Shown one piece after another: positions 17,247-27,951 of a DNA stretch of 60,315 nucleotides. Each line of letters opens with the position of its first letter. Position 1 is the stretch's first letter. This DNA comes from Mediterranea massiliensis (lineage in GTDB: Bacteria > Bacteroidota > Bacteroidia > Bacteroidales > Bacteroidaceae). The notes beneath the pieces are model-generated. The model saw only the letters and a program-made list of their open reading frames with translations, was not told the origin of the DNA and searched no databases. The stretch is from contig SUXZ01000018.1 in assembly GCA_015060685.1 (NCBI GenBank), forward strand, positions 1 to 60,315. Direction: 5' to 3'. A program made the translations under genes and the position numbers.

Positions 17247-18590
17247 TTAATAGGCAGACACATTGCCATTACGGCCTCTAATGCGTCCTGACTTCAACAA
17301 ACCATCGTAGTGTCTCATCAAAAGATGGCTTTCCACTTGTTGAAGTGTATCCAAAACAACACCTACAAGGATCAACAAAGATGTTCCTCCAAAGAATTGT
17401 GCAAATTCAGCCTTAACACCGAACAAACCGGCGAAAGCAGGCAAAATTGCAACGATTGCCAAGAAGAAAGAACCTGGTAAAGTAATACGATCCATTATAT
17501 TATCGATATACTCAGCAGTCTTCTTTCCAGGCTTAACACCAGGAATGAAGCCATGGTTACGCTTCATATCCTCAGCCATCTGAGTCGGATTAATTGTAAT
17601 TGCAGTATAGAAATAGGTAAACAAGATAATCAACACTGCAAATATAAAATTATACCAGAAGCTCGTATTGTCAGAGAAAGCACGAACAAAACCACTTGCA
17701 TTATTCAAATCAGAAAGATTCATGAAAGTGATAGGAATAAACATAATAGCTTGAGCAAAGATGATAGGCATAACACCTGCAGCATTAACCTTCAAAGGCA
17801 AATACTGTCTTGCACCACCGCTATATTGTTTGTTTCCTGCAAGTTGTTTTGCATATTGTACGGGCACTTTTCTAACACCTTGTACAAGGAGTATAGCTGC
17901 AGAAATCACGAGCAACAAGAAAGCCATTTCGATAAGGAACATAACCAAACCACCTGTCTTTTCTGTCATTCGAGAAATGAATTCTTGCATCAATGATTGA
18001 GGCAGACGAGCAATGATACCAATCAAGATGATGAAAGAAATACCATTACCAATACCTTTATCGGTAATTCTTTCGCCCAACCACAAAATAAACATACTTC
18101 CTGCTGCAAGGATGATTGTTGAAGAGAACATGAAAGTCCAATCTAATGAGGCATTGAATGAAGGACCTGCTTGCATCTTAAGGTTCAGCAAGTAGGAAGG
18201 AGCTTGGAACAAGAGAATAAGGATAGTCAGATAACGAGTGTATTGGTTCATCTTGATTCTACCACTTTCTCCGTCGCGCTGAAGTTTATGGAAGTATGGA
18301 ACAGCAATACCCAACAACTGAATCACGATAGATGCAGAGATGTAAGGCATGATACCCAATGCAAAAATAGATGCATTAGAGAATGCTCCACCCGAGAACA
18401 TATTCAGCAACGCCAACAAACCTTCACTTGTTTGTTCGTGCAATTGAGTCAACATCGCAGGGCTGATACCTGGAAGAACCACGTACGAACCGAAACGATA
18501 GATTGCAACGAACAATATGGTGATGAGGATCCGTTGTCTAAGATCCTCAATCTTCCATATATTCTTTAATGTTTCAATAGCCTTTCTCAT
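17247..18590 (-). CDS. secY: preprotein translocase subunit SecY
   Basis: The 447-residue channel of the Sec translocon, with ten TM helices. YRFGSYVVLPGISPAML (after TM1), the plug region (FSGGAFSNASIFALGIMPYI), the C5 basic loop (QMAEDMKRNHGFIPGVKPG) and the C-terminal LMRHYDGLLKSGRIRGRNG are typical. It follows rplO after 4 bases in the spc cluster. Partner secE is in the same window at 42870-43058. Confidence 0.99.
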   Translation of the reverse strand: MRKAIETLKNIWKIEDLRQRILITILFVAIYRFGSYVVLPGISPAMLTQLHEQTSEGLLALLNMFSGGAFSNASIFALGIMPYISASIVIQLLGIAVPYFHKLQRDGESGRIKMNQYTRYLTILILLFQAPSYLLNLKMQAGPSFNASLDWTFMFSSTIILAAGSMFILWLGERITDKGIGNGISFIILIGIIARLPQSLMQEFISRMTEKTGGLVMFLIEMAFLLLVISAAILLVQGVRKVPVQYAKQLAGNKQYSGGARQYLPLKVNAAGVMPIIFAQAIMFIPITFMNLSDLNNASGFVRAFSDNTSFWYNFIFAVLIILFTYFYTAITINPTQMAEDMKRNHGFIPGVKPGKKTAEYIDNIMDRITLPGSFFLAIVAILPAFAGLFGVKAEFAQFFGGTSLLILVGVVLDTLQQVESHLLMRHYDGLLKSGRIRGRNGNVSAY

Positions 18591-18594
18591 TGAG

Positions 18595-19041
18595 TTAGAG
18601 TTTTACTACTTGTCCACCTACAGCTTCGATGGCGGCAATAGCAGACTTAGAGAATGCATGTGCCTGAACATCCAACTTAGCAGTCAAAGTTCCGTTACCT
18701 AATACTTTTACCAATTGGCTGGCAGAGATAAATCCTGCTGCAACGAAGTCGTTGATGCCTACAGATTGCAATCCTTTTGCCTCAGCCAACTTCTGAATAG
18801 TATCTAAGTTGATAGCCTTATACTCTACACGGTTAATGTTCTTAAAACCAAATTTAGGAACACGACGTTGAAGAGGCATCTGACCACCTTCAAAACCGAT
18901 CTTCTTAGAATATCCAGATCTTGATTTAGCACCTTTATGACCTCTAGTAGAAGTACCACCTAAACCAGAACCTGGTCCGCGACCAATTCTCTTTCTTGAT
19001 TTAGTAGAACCCTCTGCAGGTTTTAAATTACTTAAGTTCAT
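18595..19041 (-). CDS. rplO: 50S ribosomal protein L15
   Basis: A 148-residue late-assembly large-subunit protein. MNLSNLKPAEGSTKSRKRIG, the Gly/Arg-rich extension (RGPGSGLGGTSTRGHKGAKS) and FEGGQMPLQRRVPKFGF identify it. It lies between rpmD (30 bases) and secY (4 bases). Confidence 0.98.
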   Translation of the reverse strand: MNLSNLKPAEGSTKSRKRIGRGPGSGLGGTSTRGHKGAKSRSGYSKKIGFEGGQMPLQRRVPKFGFKNINRVEYKAINLDTIQKLAEAKGLQSVGINDFVAAGFISASQLVKVLGNGTLTAKLDVQAHAFSKSAIAAIEAVGGQVVKL

Positions 19042-19071
19042 ATTGTAATTTGTTTAATATTCAACAATTAA

Positions 19072-19248
19072 TTACTTAACGATGGTAACCAAGTGTTTAA
19101 CCTTATCTACCATTCCAAGAATTGAAGGAGTACATTCGTGTTCAACCACACGATTCAACTTGTGAAGTCCAAGTGCATCAAGCGTTCTCTTTTGATCTGC
19201 TGGAGCACCAATTCTACTCTTAGTTTGTTTAATCTTAATAGTCGACAT
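19072..19248 (-). CDS. rpmD: 50S ribosomal protein L30
   Basis: A 58-residue protein: MSTIKIKQTKSRIGAPADQK, with the conserved LDALGLHKLNR. The ATG at 19246-19248 is chosen over the in-frame one 23 codons upstream because the upstream one lies inside rpsE, the family is about 58-60 residues long, and a clear AAGGAGGT (19253-19260) precedes it. Confidence 0.95.
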   Translation of the reverse strand: MSTIKIKQTKSRIGAPADQKRTLDALGLHKLNRVVEHECTPSILGMVDKVKHLVTIVK

Positions 19249-19252
19249 ATAT

Positions 19253-19260
19253 ACCTCCTT
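19253..19260 (-). promoter_or_regulatory. canonical Shine-Dalgarno sequence of rpmD
   Basis: AAGGAGGT on the minus strand, 4 bases before the ATG. Such sites are rare in this phylum and this one decides the rpmD start. Similar sites precede rplF, rplE, rplW and hpf. Confidence 0.7.
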
Positions 19261-19777
19261 ATCCTCTAAATACTTTTTCAACACTAATTCCTCTATTTTG
19301 AGCAACCATTCTTGCATCGCGCATTTCGCTCAATGCTTGGATAGTAGCCTTAACAAGGTTATGAGGGTTAGAAGAACCTTTTGACTTAGCCAAAACGTCT
19401 GTAACACCAACACTTTCGAGAACCGCACGCATAGCACCACCGGCCTTAACACCAGTACCATGAGAAGCTGGCTTGATGATAACCTCAGCACCACCAAACT
19501 TAGCTACTTGTTCGTGGGGAACAGTACCTTTCAACACAGGAACCTTGATTAGATTCTTCTTAGCAGATTCTACACCTTTTGCAATAGCTGCGGTAACTTC
19601 ACCTGCTTTTCCAAGTCCCCAACCGATGATACCATCTTCATTACCTACTACTACAATAGCAGAGAATGTGAATGTTCTACCACCTTTGGTTACTTTAGTA
19701 ACACGATTGATAGCAACTAATCTATCTTTCAGTTCTATATCGTTTGTAATCTTAACTTTATTATTAAGTCCTGCCAT
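19259..19777 (-). CDS. rpsE: 30S ribosomal protein S5
   Basis: A 172-residue protein for decoding fidelity and mRNA unwinding. The double-stranded RNA-binding fold (about 15-80; [20 protein letters not shown]) and the C-terminal S5 domain ([20 protein letters not shown]) are clear. It lies between rplR and rpmD in the spc cluster. Confidence 0.98.
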   Translation of the reverse strand: MAGLNNKVKITNDIELKDRLVAINRVTKVTKGGRTFTFSAIVVVGNEDGIIGWGLGKAGEVTAAIAKGVESAKKNLIKVPVLKGTVPHEQVAKFGGAEVIIKPASHGTGVKAGGAMRAVLESVGVTDVLAKSKGSSNPHNLVKATIQALSEMRDARMVAQNRGISVEKVFRG

Positions 19778-19782
19778 GATGA

Positions 19783-20127
19783 TTAAAATTTAAGTCCACC
19801 GTTACGTGCAGCATCAGCCACTTCTTTCACTCTACCATGATACAAGTAACCATTACGATCGAAAACGACAGTAGTGATACCTGCTTCTTGGGCTCTCTTA
19901 GCAATTAACTCTCCAACCTTAGCTGCTTGCTCTTTCTTAGGCATTTGTTCTGTCATACCCAAAGAAGAAGCTGCTGCCAAAGTCTTACCAGACAAGTCGT
20001 CTATGATTTGAACATAGATTTGCTTATTACTTCTAAATACACTCATACGCGGGCACTCGGCAGTACCAGAGATTTTATTGCGTACTCTATATTTAATTTT
20101 AATTCGTCTTTCTATTTTTGTTGTCAT
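19783..20127 (-). CDS. rplR: 50S ribosomal protein L18
   Basis: A 114-residue 5S rRNA-binding protein. [38 protein letters not shown] and the end [20 protein letters not shown] are the family hallmarks. It lies 5 bases before rpsE. Confidence 0.98.
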   Translation of the reverse strand: MTTKIERRIKIKYRVRNKISGTAECPRMSVFRSNKQIYVQIIDDLSGKTLAAASSLGMTEQMPKKEQAAKVGELIAKRAQEAGITTVVFDRNGYLYHGRVKEVADAARNGGLKF

Positions 20128-20150
20128 AATATTCTCAATTTAAACGATTA

Positions 20151-20720
20151 TTACTTAGCACCGGCTGACTTACCAGACTTTCTACGAATTTCTTCGCCAA
20201 CAAACTTAATACCTTTACCCTTATATGGTTCAGGCTTACGGAAAGAACGAATCTTAGCACAAATCAAGCCCAACAATTGCTTATCACAAGATTCCAAAAT
20301 AATCAATGGGTTCTTATTTCTTTCAGACTTGGTTTCAACTTTGACCTCGGCTGGCAATTGAATGAAAATGCTGTGAGTGTATCCTAAAGAAAGTTCGATG
20401 ATATTACCTTGGTTAGAAGCACGATAACCTACACCTACCAATTCCAATTCTTTCTTATATCCTTCAGATACGCCAACAACCATGTTGTTCAACAAAGAAC
20501 GATACAAACCATGGAATGCATGTCTTTGCTTTGCGTTATCTTGCAAAAGTTCTTCATTTTCGGTCAAAGTAATCTGAGCTCCTTCAATGTTTACGTTGAT
20601 AGAAGGATCAACATATTGGCTCATTTCACCTTTAGGACCTTTAACAGTAACGATGTTCTCGCTTTGAGAAATTGTTACTCCTGCGGGAATGTTAATGGGT
20701 AATTTTCCTATTCTTGACAT
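20151..20720 (-). CDS. rplF: 50S ribosomal protein L6
   Basis: A 189-residue large-subunit protein near the factor-binding site. MSRIGKLPINIPAGVTIS and the C-terminal KPEPYKGKGIKFVGEEIRRK are diagnostic of the two-domain L6. A GGAGGA motif (20727-20734 on the plus strand reads ATCCTCCT) precedes the start. It lies between rpsH and rplR. Confidence 0.99.
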   Translation of the reverse strand: MSRIGKLPINIPAGVTISQSENIVTVKGPKGEMSQYVDPSINVNIEGAQITLTENEELLQDNAKQRHAFHGLYRSLLNNMVVGVSEGYKKELELVGVGYRASNQGNIIELSLGYTHSIFIQLPAEVKVETKSERNKNPLIILESCDKQLLGLICAKIRSFRKPEPYKGKGIKFVGEEIRRKSGKSAGAK

Positions 20721-20735
20721 TTCTAAATCCTCCTA

Positions 20736-21131
20736 TTAATAAACATAACACAATACTTCACCACCAATCTTCAAATCGGCAGCCTCTTTGTTTGTCATTA
20801 CACCCTTAGAGGTAGAAATGATAGCAATACCCAAACCATTAATTACGCGAGGCATATCCTTGTAACCAGTGTACTTACGCAAACCTGGAGAAGAGATACG
20901 TTCGAGTTTCTTAATAGCATTAACCTTGTTAATAGGATCATACTTCAAGGCAACCTTAATAGAGCCTTGAGGACCATCTTCTACAAACTTATAGTTAAGA
21001 ATGTAGCCTTTTTCAAAAAGAATCTTTGTGATTTCTTTTTTCAAATTTGAGGCAGGAATTTCCACTACTCTGTGCTTTGCTTGAATAGCATTTCTCAACC
21101 TCGTCAAATAATCTGCTATTGGATCAGTCAT
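20736..21131 (-). CDS. rpsH: 30S ribosomal protein S8
   Basis: A 131-residue primary 16S rRNA binder. MTDPIADYLTRLRNAIQAKH and the C-terminal GLGIAIISTSKGVMTNKEA with GGEVLCYVY mark S8. In E. coli S8 represses the spc operon through an RNA mimic; not assessed here. It lies between rpsN and rplF. Confidence 0.99.
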   Translation of the reverse strand: MTDPIADYLTRLRNAIQAKHRVVEIPASNLKKEITKILFEKGYILNYKFVEDGPQGSIKVALKYDPINKVNAIKKLERISSPGLRKYTGYKDMPRVINGLGIAIISTSKGVMTNKEAADLKIGGEVLCYVY

Positions 21132-21184
21132 ATAATAAATAAATTAAATTAATCAGGACTACCCTGACAATATTTAAAAAATAA

Positions 21185-21484
21185 TTACCAGCTTGCTTTC
21201 TTTACACCTGGAATAAGGCCGTTTGATGCCATCTCACGGAACTGAATTCTCGAAATTCCGAACTGACGAATGTATCCCTTAGGACGACCAGTCAATTTGC
21301 AACGATTGTGCAAACGGATAGGATTAGCATTCTTAGGAAGATCTTGCAGTTTTTGAGCAGCTTCGTAAGCTTCTACAGGATCACCAGTTCTAACGATTTT
21401 TTTCAACGCAGCTCTTTTCTCGGCATATTTGGCTACTAATTTGGCACGCTTAACTTCGCGTGCTTTCATTGATTCCTTTGCCAT
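21185..21484 (-). CDS. rpsN: 30S ribosomal protein S14 (zinc-independent form)
   Basis: The long 99-residue S14. The motif near the C-terminus is [20 protein letters not shown] with a single Cys, so the zinc ribbon (two CxxC) of the short form is absent. It lies between rplE (6 bases) and rpsH. Confidence 0.98.
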   Translation of the reverse strand: MAKESMKAREVKRAKLVAKYAEKRAALKKIVRTGDPVEAYEAAQKLQDLPKNANPIRLHNRCKLTGRPKGYIRQFGISRIQFREMASNGLIPGVKKASW

Positions 21485-21490
21485 AACTTA

Positions 21491-22048
21491 TCAATCTTTT
21501 TTTGCGTTCTTAAATGGTAAACCAAATTCTTTCAACAAAGCATAACCTTCTTCGTCTGTTTGAGCAGAAGTTACGAATGTAATGTTCATACCCAAGATAC
21601 GAGTGATGCTATCAATGTTTATTTCTGGGAAGATAATTTGTTCTTGGATACCAAGAGTGTAGTTACCTCTACCATCGAATTTGCTTTCAATACCCTTGAA
21701 GTCACGGATACGAGGCAATGCAACGCGAACCAACTTTTCAAGGAATTCGTACATTCTTTCACGACGCAAAGTTACCATAACGCCAACAGGCATTTTCTTA
21801 CGTAACTTAAAGTTAGCGATATCCTTACGAGATATTGTAGCTACTGCCTTTTGACCAGTAATAGCAGTCATTTCATTGATAGCTACATCGATAATCTTCT
21901 TATCAGCAACAGCGATACCCAAGCCTTGATTGATAACAATCTTCTTAAGTACAGGAATTTGCATTGCTGAAGAGTATTGGAATTGCTCTTTCAATGCAGG
22001 AGCGATACGCTCTGCATATTCTTTTTTAAGACTTGCAGTATTACTCAT
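21491..22048 (-). CDS. rplE: 50S ribosomal protein L5
   Basis: A 185-residue 5S rRNA-binding protein of the central protuberance. [39 protein letters not shown] and [20 protein letters not shown] identify it. Its start shares one base with the rplX stop (TAATG), suggesting coupled translation, and a purine-rich GGAGAGGAGA lies upstream. Confidence 0.99.
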   Translation of the reverse strand: MSNTASLKKEYAERIAPALKEQFQYSSAMQIPVLKKIVINQGLGIAVADKKIIDVAINEMTAITGQKAVATISRKDIANFKLRKKMPVGVMVTLRRERMYEFLEKLVRVALPRIRDFKGIESKFDGRGNYTLGIQEQIIFPEINIDSITRILGMNITFVTSAQTDEEGYALLKEFGLPFKNAKKD

Positions 22049-22380
22049 TACTTAATCTCCTCTCCTGATTTTTTAGCATAACGCACTAAAACCTTCTTGC
22101 CATTGGCATTTTCAGTTTCTTTTCTACCAACTCTCGTTGCTTTGCCTGTCTTAGGATCCAATGGGTTCAAGTTTGACAAATGGATAGAAGCCTCTTGCTT
22201 AACGATACCTCCTTGAGGATTCTTAGCGCTTGGCTTAGTGCTCTTTGAAACCATATTGATGCCTTCAACAATGGCACGGTTCTTCTTTACAAGAACCTTC
22301 AATACGCGACCAGTTTTACCTTTATCATTACCAGTATTTACGTAAACTGTATCGCCTTTCTTAATGTGTAATTTACTCAT
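22048..22380 (-). CDS. rplX: 50S ribosomal protein L24
   Basis: A 110-residue assembly initiator with an N-terminal KOW motif ([20 protein letters not shown]) and the L24 core ([20 protein letters not shown]). It lies between rplN and rplE. Confidence 0.98.
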   Translation of the reverse strand: MSKLHIKKGDTVYVNTGNDKGKTGRVLKVLVKKNRAIVEGINMVSKSTKPSAKNPQGGIVKQEASIHLSNLNPLDPKTGKATRVGRKETENANGKKVLVRYAKKSGEEIK

Positions 22381-22400
22381 TACTTAAATCTTTAATAAAA

Positions 22401-22766
22401 TTAAAGTACTTCAGGAGCAAGTGAAACTACTTTCATGTTTGTAGCACGCAATTCACGAGCTACCGGACCGAATATACGGCTACCTCTGATTTCACCAGCA
22501 TTATTCAACAACACACATGCGTTATCGTCGAAACGAATATAAGAACCATCAGCACGACGGATTTCTTTCTTTGTACGCACGATCAGAGCTTTAGACACTG
22601 CACCTTTTTTAATATCACTTGAAGGGATGACGCTCTTTACTGAAACTACAATTACGTCCCCAACAGAAGCATAACGGCGACCTGTACCACCTAAAACGCG
22701 GATACAGAGAGCTTCTTTAGCACCGCTATTATCACATACTGTAAGTCTGGATTCTGTTTGTATCAT
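22401..22766 (-). CDS. rplN: 50S ribosomal protein L14
   Basis: A 121-residue subunit-interface protein. [20 protein letters not shown] and the C-terminal [20 protein letters not shown] are diagnostic. It is 2 bases after rpsQ. Confidence 0.99.
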   Translation of the reverse strand: MIQTESRLTVCDNSGAKEALCIRVLGGTGRRYASVGDVIVVSVKSVIPSSDIKKGAVSKALIVRTKKEIRRADGSYIRFDDNACVLLNNAGEIRGSRIFGPVARELRATNMKVVSLAPEVL

Positions 22767-22768
22767 AA

Positions 22769-23023
22769 TTACTTAGCTCTTTCAACGATTTCTATTAATC
22801 TCCATCTCTTAGTTTTGCTCAAAGGACGAGTTTCCATGATGCGTACGGTATCACCGATGTTGCATTCATTCTTTTCATCATGAGCATGGTATTTTTTCGT
22901 CTTACTTACGAACTTACCATATATGGGGTGTTTTTCCTTGAACTTTGCAGCGATAGTAATGGTTTTATCCATCTTGTTGCTAAGAACAACCCCTGTTCTT
23001 TCTTTTCTTAAATTTCTTTCCAT
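22769..23023 (-). CDS. rpsQ: 30S ribosomal protein S17
   Basis: An 84-residue OB-fold primary rRNA binder: [20 protein letters not shown] and [17 protein letters not shown]. The ATG at 23021-23023 is preferred; an in-frame GTG three codons upstream (23030-23032) would add MSS and sit 2 bases after the rpmC stop. Confidence 0.97.
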   Translation of the reverse strand: MERNLRKERTGVVLSNKMDKTITIAAKFKEKHPIYGKFVSKTKKYHAHDEKNECNIGDTVRIMETRPLSKTKRWRLIEIVERAK

Positions 23024-23034
23024 TGAGCTCACTA

Positions 23035-23229
23035 TTATTTGTTAAGTTCTCTTTGGCGTAATTCAGTTTTCATACGCGCAATAGTCCTGCGTAATTGTTT
23101 GATTTGAGCAGGATTGTCAAGTGGAGAAATTGCATGGTTCAATACCATTTGATTGTAGTTTGCAACTTCTGCTTCAACTCTTTCTACCAAGTCGTTGGTA
23201 GTCATTTCTTTAATTTCTGCAATTTTCAT
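23035..23229 (-). CDS. rpmC: 50S ribosomal protein L29
   Basis: A 64-residue helical protein at the exit tunnel: [20 protein letters not shown] and [17 protein letters not shown]. It lies between rplP (5 bases) and rpsQ. Confidence 0.97.
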   Translation of the reverse strand: MKIAEIKEMTTNDLVERVEAEVANYNQMVLNHAISPLDNPAQIKQLRRTIARMKTELRQRELNK

Positions 23230-23234
23230 ACTTC

Positions 23235-23669
23235 TTACGCATTTTGATTTTGAATATCATAGTCACGTCTTACTACAAACTTAGTTGTAATAGGAAGTTT
23301 TTGAGCTGCCAAGCGCAATGCTTCTTTTGCAATTTCGTATGATACTCCTTCAGCTTCAATAATAATTCTACCCGGAGTTACAGGAGCTACGAATCCTTCA
23401 GGACTACCCTTACCTTTACCCATACGTACATCAGCAGGTTTTCTTGTAATAGGTTTGTCGGGGAAGATGCGGATCCAAATTTGTCCTTGACGTTGCATAT
23501 ATCTTGTTACTGCAATACGAGCAGCCTCAATTTGACGGCCTGTAATCCACTTTGTTTCCAAAGCTTTAATTCCAAAAGAGCCGAAAGCCAATTGGTTACC
23601 TCTTTGAGCATTACCTTTTTGGCGTCCTTTTTGTTGTCTTCTGAATTTCGTTTTTTTCGGTTGTAACAT
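23235..23669 (-). CDS. rplP: 50S ribosomal protein L16
   Basis: A 144-residue protein at the peptidyl-transferase side. [40 protein letters not shown] and the [16 protein letters not shown] segment are characteristic. It follows rpsC after 21 bases. Confidence 0.99.
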   Translation of the reverse strand: MLQPKKTKFRRQQKGRQKGNAQRGNQLAFGSFGIKALETKWITGRQIEAARIAVTRYMQRQGQIWIRIFPDKPITRKPADVRMGKGKGSPEGFVAPVTPGRIIIEAEGVSYEIAKEALRLAAQKLPITTKFVVRRDYDIQNQNA

Positions 23670-23690
23670 AATTCCTAAAACTCAAATTCG

Positions 23691-24422
23691 TTAACGATTA
23701 TTTTTCTTTCTTTTGAAGTTCTTTCCGCCGTTGTTTCCGCCATTGCTTCCACGTCCACTTTCTTTGCTTTGAGTAAAGTTTGGAGCCAATTCTCTCTTTC
23801 CATAAACTTCGCCTCTACAAATCCAAACCTTGATACCCAAAAGACCTACCTTAGTCAATGCTTCTGCATGACAGTAGTCGATATCAGCACGGAAAGTGTG
23901 TAACGGTGTTCTACCTTCTTTATACATTTCTGAACGAGCCATTTCAGCGCCGTTCAAACGGCCAGAGATTTGAATCTTGATACCTTCTGCACCCATGCGC
24001 ATTGTGTTAGCAATAGCCATCTTGATAGCGCGGCGATATGCAATCTTACCTTCTACCTGGCGAGCGATGTTATTTGCTACGATTACGGCATCTAATTCAG
24101 GTCTCTTAACCTCGAAAATATTAATCTGAATATCCTTATCAGTAATCTTCTTCAACTCTTCCTTCAACTTGTCAACTTCTTGACCACCCTTACCGATGAT
24201 GATACCTGGGCGTGCAGTGCAAACTGTGATTGTCACCAACTTCAAAGTGCGTTCGATAACAATTCTTGAAACACTGGCTTTTGCAAGTCTGGCATTCAGA
24301 TATTTGCGAATTTTGCTATCTTCGAGCAAAGAATCGCCATAGTTATTGCCACCATACCAATTGGAATCCCATCCTCTGATGATTCCTAAACGGTTGCTTA
24401 TTGGATTAACTTTTTGTCCCAT
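23691..24422 (-). CDS. rpsC: 30S ribosomal protein S3
   Basis: A 243-residue mRNA-entry protein. [20 protein letters not shown], a KH domain with [20 protein letters not shown] (about 75-95) and the C-terminal S3 domain ([20 protein letters not shown]). The tail is Gly/Asn-rich and then Lys-rich ([19 protein letters not shown]), a lineage-specific extension. Confidence 0.99.
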   Translation of the reverse strand: MGQKVNPISNRLGIIRGWDSNWYGGNNYGDSLLEDSKIRKYLNARLAKASVSRIVIERTLKLVTITVCTARPGIIIGKGGQEVDKLKEELKKITDKDIQINIFEVKRPELDAVIVANNIARQVEGKIAYRRAIKMAIANTMRMGAEGIKIQISGRLNGAEMARSEMYKEGRTPLHTFRADIDYCHAEALTKVGLLGIKVWICRGEVYGKRELAPNFTQSKESGRGSNGGNNGGKNFKRKKNNR

Positions 24423-24432
24423 TTACTTAGCT

Positions 24433-24837
24433 TTATTCTTCGTTATTACTTTTAGAACCAACGAACAAAGTAACATGATTTGAGCGTTTGCGGATTCTGT
24501 AACCTCTACCCTGAGGTGCTGGTCTCATTCTCTTAAGTGTAGCACCACCATCAACAAAAATCTTGGTTACGAACAATTCGCCAGCTTCAGCCTTACGTTC
24601 GTTTTTCTGCTCCCAGTTAGCAATTGCAGAGCGCAACAATTTTTCAACTCTCGCAGCAGCCTCTTTAGAAGAGAACTTCAACACGCCGAGCGCTCTATTA
24701 ACTTCCATACCACGAATCATGTCAGCCACAAGGCGCATTTTTCGCGGAGAAGTAGGAACATTTTGCAACTTTGCAAAATACATTGATTTAAGGGCTTCTT
24801 TTCTTTTGTCAGCCGATATTTTCTTTCTTGCTCCCAT
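24433..24837 (-). CDS. rplV: 50S ribosomal protein L22
   Basis: A 134-residue protein whose hairpin lines the exit tunnel. [20 protein letters not shown] and the tunnel hairpin [20 protein letters not shown] are clear; no hairpin insertion of the macrolide-resistance kind is apparent. Confidence 0.98.
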   Translation of the reverse strand: MGARKKISADKRKEALKSMYFAKLQNVPTSPRKMRLVADMIRGMEVNRALGVLKFSSKEAAARVEKLLRSAIANWEQKNERKAEAGELFVTKIFVDGGATLKRMRPAPQGRGYRIRKRSNHVTLFVGSKSNNEE

Positions 24838-24873
24838 TATTTATTACTTTATTATTTCAATGAATACCTGTTA

Positions 24874-25143
24874 TTATTTTTTCTTATTACCAGCATGGCC
24901 TCTGAAGGTACGAGTAGGAGCGAATTCGCCCAACTTGTGTCCTACCATGTTTTCGGTAATGTAAACAGGGATAAATTTATTTCCGTTGTGAACTGCAACA
25001 GTGTGGCCTACAAAATCAGGCGAAATCATTGAAGCTCTAGCCCAAGTCTTAACTACGACCTTCTTGCCAGATTCATTCATAGCAAGAACCTTATTCTCAA
25101 GCTTTACGTTAATATACGGGCCTTTTTTTAATGAACGACTCAT
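24874..25143 (-). CDS. rpsS: 30S ribosomal protein S19
   Basis: An 89-residue head protein. [20 protein letters not shown] and the end [20 protein letters not shown] are diagnostic. It lies between rplB (20 bases) and rplV (36 bases). Confidence 0.99.
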   Translation of the reverse strand: MSRSLKKGPYINVKLENKVLAMNESGKKVVVKTWARASMISPDFVGHTVAVHNGNKFIPVYITENMVGHKLGEFAPTRTFRGHAGNKKK

Positions 25144-25163
25144 AATTTATTCAATTAATCAGT

Positions 25164-25988
25164 TTACTTCTTTCTTCTCTCAATAATATACTTGCTAGAT
25201 TGTTTCTTAGGAGCTCTTGTCTTAAGACCCTTAGCATACAATCCCTTACGTGATCTTGGGTGACCTCCAGATTGACGTCCTTCACCACCACCCATCGGGT
25301 GATCTACAGGGTTCATAACAACACCACGGTTGTGTGGACGACGTCCGAACCAACGTGAACGACCAGCCTTACCTGATGATTCCAAGCCGTGGTCTGAGTT
25401 ACCTACGCTACCGATAGTTGCTTTACAAGTACAAAGAATCTGACGAACTTCACCTGAAGGCAATTTGATTACACAATACTTACCTTCGCGAGAAGTCAAC
25501 TGAGCGAAGTTACCGGCTGAACGAACCAAAGCAGCGCCTTGGCCTGGACGCAATTCAATATTGTGAATTACGGTACCTACCGGGATGTTTTGAAGCGGTA
25601 ATGCATTTCCAATCTCAGGAGCTGCATCCGGACCTGACATCAAAGTCGCACCAACTTGCAATCCATTGGGAGCAATGATATATCTTTTTTCGCCATCAGC
25701 ATAGAACAACAAAGCGATACGAGCCGAACGATTTGGATCGTATTCAATTGTTTTAACGACTGCTGGCACACCGTCTTTATTTCTCTTGAAGTCTACAATA
25801 CGGATTACCTTCTTGTGACCGCCACCGATGTAGCGCATAGTCATCTTACCTTCGTTGTTACGACCACCTGAAGATTTCTTACCAAATACAAGAGATTTTT
25901 CTGGTACTGATGCAGTAATTTCTTCGAATGTACCAATAATTTTATGTCTTTGCCCCGGTGTTGTGGGCTTAAATTTACGTACTGCCAT
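25164..25988 (-). CDS. rplB: 50S ribosomal protein L2
   Basis: A 274-residue core large-subunit protein. [40 protein letters not shown] and the signature [20 protein letters not shown], with the conserved His for peptidyl transfer. It follows rplW after 5 bases. Confidence 0.99.
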   Translation of the reverse strand: MAVRKFKPTTPGQRHKIIGTFEEITASVPEKSLVFGKKSSGGRNNEGKMTMRYIGGGHKKVIRIVDFKRNKDGVPAVVKTIEYDPNRSARIALLFYADGEKRYIIAPNGLQVGATLMSGPDAAPEIGNALPLQNIPVGTVIHNIELRPGQGAALVRSAGNFAQLTSREGKYCVIKLPSGEVRQILCTCKATIGSVGNSDHGLESSGKAGRSRWFGRRPHNRGVVMNPVDHPMGGGEGRQSGGHPRSRKGLYAKGLKTRAPKKQSSKYIIERRKK

Positions 25989-25993
25989 TTCTA

Positions 25994-26287
25994 TTAAATA
26001 TTGCTATAAAAATCAATAGTTTCTCCTTCTTTCAACGTAACAATTGCTTTCTTGTAAGCATTTGAACGGCCGTTGATAAGGCCATTGCGTGTATAGCGGC
26101 TCTTGTTCTTGCCTGCATAACGCATAGTGTTTACATCCACTACCGTAACGTTGTAAAGGGCTTCAACCTCGTTCTTAATTTCTACTTTATTAGCGTCAGG
26201 ACGCACAACAAAACCGAAACGATTTTCCATCTTCTCGGTAATTGCGGTCATTTTTTCTGTTACTAACGGTTTAATAATAATTCCCAT
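25994..26287 (-). CDS. rplW: 50S ribosomal protein L23
   Basis: A 97-residue exit-tunnel protein that docks trigger factor and [23 protein letters not shown] and [20 protein letters not shown] identify it. An AAGGAGG motif (26296-26302 on the plus strand reads CCTCCTT) precedes it. Confidence 0.97.
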   Translation of the reverse strand: MGIIIKPLVTEKMTAITEKMENRFGFVVRPDANKVEIKNEVEALYNVTVVDVNTMRYAGKNKSRYTRNGLINGRSNAYKKAIVTLKEGETIDFYSNI

Positions 26288-26302
26288 TATTTAAGCCTCC
26301 TT

Positions 26303-26929
26303 TTACATTAAGATATTGTCAATAGCAGAAAGTGCGCTTTCAGTAAGCACAACAACTCCAGCATCCAATACTCTGTAAGTATTTAAACCTGAAACAGTCT
26401 GCACATTAGCACCCTTCACATTACGGGCCGACAAATATACGTTTTTATTTGCTTCGGCGAATACCATCAATAACTTTTTATCAGAAACTTTAAGATTATT
26501 TATGATTCCGACAAACTCTTTAGTCTTAGGAGCTTCGAAAGCGAAGTCTTCAAGAACAACGATGGCGCTATTTTGAGCCTTGTATGACAAAGCTGATTTG
26601 CGAGCCAAAGCCTTAACTTTCTTATTCAGCTTGAAGTGGTAATCTCTTGGTTGAGGACCAAAAACGCGTCCACCACCTACCAATACCGGTGAGTTCATAT
26701 CACCACGACGTGCACCGCCGCCACCTTTTTGGCGACCGATTTTACGAGTAGAGCCACTGATTTCACTTCTTTCCTTTGATTTGTGAGTACCTTGACGCAT
26801 GTTAGCCAAGTATTGCTTCACATCCAAGTAGATAGCGTGGTCGTTCGGCTCAATTCCGAAGATAGATTCGTTTAACGTAACCTTTCTTCCAGTGTCTTCA
26901 CCTTTAATGTTATATACGTTAACTTCCAT
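26303..26929 (-). CDS. rplD: 50S ribosomal protein L4
   Basis: A 208-residue protein. The tunnel-lining loop reads [20 protein letters not shown], and the globular part has [20 protein letters not shown]. In E. coli L4 controls the S10 operon. Its start shares a base with the rplC stop, so the two are translationally coupled. Confidence 0.98.
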   Translation of the reverse strand: MEVNVYNIKGEDTGRKVTLNESIFGIEPNDHAIYLDVKQYLANMRQGTHKSKERSEISGSTRKIGRQKGGGGARRGDMNSPVLVGGGRVFGPQPRDYHFKLNKKVKALARKSALSYKAQNSAIVVLEDFAFEAPKTKEFVGIINNLKVSDKKLLMVFAEANKNVYLSARNVKGANVQTVSGLNTYRVLDAGVVVLTESALSAIDNILM

Positions 26930-27546
26930 TATTTCTCAATTAAAACGATTGAACCTTTGCAACCAGGAACAGAACCCTTAATCAAGAGCAAATTGTGTTC
27001 CGCGATCACTTTTAATACTTGCAAGTTTTGAACAGTCACTCTGTCGCCACCTAATTGTCCACCCATGCGCATACCCTTGAATACTTTAGCAGGGTAAGAA
27101 CATGCACCGATAGAACCCGGTTTACGAGCACGGTTGTGCTGACCGTGAGTAGTTTGACCTACACCACCGAAACCATGTCTTTTAACTACACCTTGGAAAC
27201 CTTTACCTTTAGAAGTACCAACAACGTCAACAAAGTTTGTGTCGTTAAACAGTTCTACGGTAAGAGTATCACCGAGATTCAATTCTGTTTCAAATCCTTT
27301 GAACTCAGCCAAGTGTTTCTTGGGGGTTACGCCTGCCTTTTTAAAATGACCCATCAAAGGCTTGGTAGTACGCTTTTCTTTCATGTCTTGGAATCCCAAT
27401 TGAACAGCAGCATAACCATCCTTTTCGATAGTCTTAACTTGAGTAACCACACAAGGACCTACTTCGATAACAGTGCATGGTACATTCTTACCATCGGCAC
27501 TGAAAACGGATGTCATTCCGATTTTTTTTCCTAATAATCCTGGCAT
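26929..27546 (-). CDS. rplC: 50S ribosomal protein L3
   Basis: A 205-residue protein close to the peptidyl-transferase centre. [20 protein letters not shown] and [20 protein letters not shown] (with the methylated Gln context) are diagnostic. It lies 18 bases after rpsJ. Confidence 0.99.
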   Translation of the reverse strand: MPGLLGKKIGMTSVFSADGKNVPCTVIEVGPCVVTQVKTIEKDGYAAVQLGFQDMKEKRTTKPLMGHFKKAGVTPKKHLAEFKGFETELNLGDTLTVELFNDTNFVDVVGTSKGKGFQGVVKRHGFGGVGQTTHGQHNRARKPGSIGACSYPAKVFKGMRMGGQLGGDRVTVQNLQVLKVIAEHNLLLIKGSVPGCKGSIVLIEK

Positions 27547-27564
27547 TTCACTAATTTTTAAAAC

Positions 27565-27870
27565 TTACACTTTAATTTCTACTTCCACACCACTGGGCAA
27601 TTCAAGCTTCATCAGAGCATCAACTGTCTTAGCTGTAGAGCTATAGATGTCGATCAATCTCTTGTATGAAGAGAGTTCGAATTGTTCACGAGACTTTTTG
27701 TTTACGAAAGTCGAACGGTTCACTGTAAAGATGCGCTTGTGTGTTGGGAGAGGAATTGGACCGCTCACGATAGCACCTGTGCTCTTTACTGTTCTTACAA
27801 TTTTCTCAGCTGATTTGTCAACCAAGTTGTGGTCGTAAGATTTCAGTTTAATTCTAATTTTTTGACTCAT
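27565..27870 (-). CDS. rpsJ: 30S ribosomal protein S10
   Basis: A 101-residue head protein that also partners NusB in antitermination. [20 protein letters not shown] and [20 protein letters not shown] are diagnostic. It heads the S10 cluster after a stem-loop (27908-27946). Confidence 0.99.
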   Translation of the reverse strand: MSQKIRIKLKSYDHNLVDKSAEKIVRTVKSTGAIVSGPIPLPTHKRIFTVNRSTFVNKKSREQFELSSYKRLIDIYSSTAKTVDALMKLELPSGVEVEIKV

Positions 27871-27907
27871 TGTTTGTTTTTAATTAATAATTATAAAATA
27901 TAAATAG

Positions 27908-27946
27908 AAGCCGTGGGTTAAGAGTCATTCGCTAACCCACGGGCTT
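27908..27946 (-). terminator. stem-loop between fusA and rpsJ
   Basis: AAGCCGTGGGTTA (27908-27920) pairs with TAACCCACGGGCTT (27933-27946) with one bulge. On the minus strand it is followed by CTTCTATTT, only partly U-rich, so it may be a leaky terminator or a processing site that separates str from S10 expression. Confidence 0.7.
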
Positions 27947-27951
27947 ATTTA

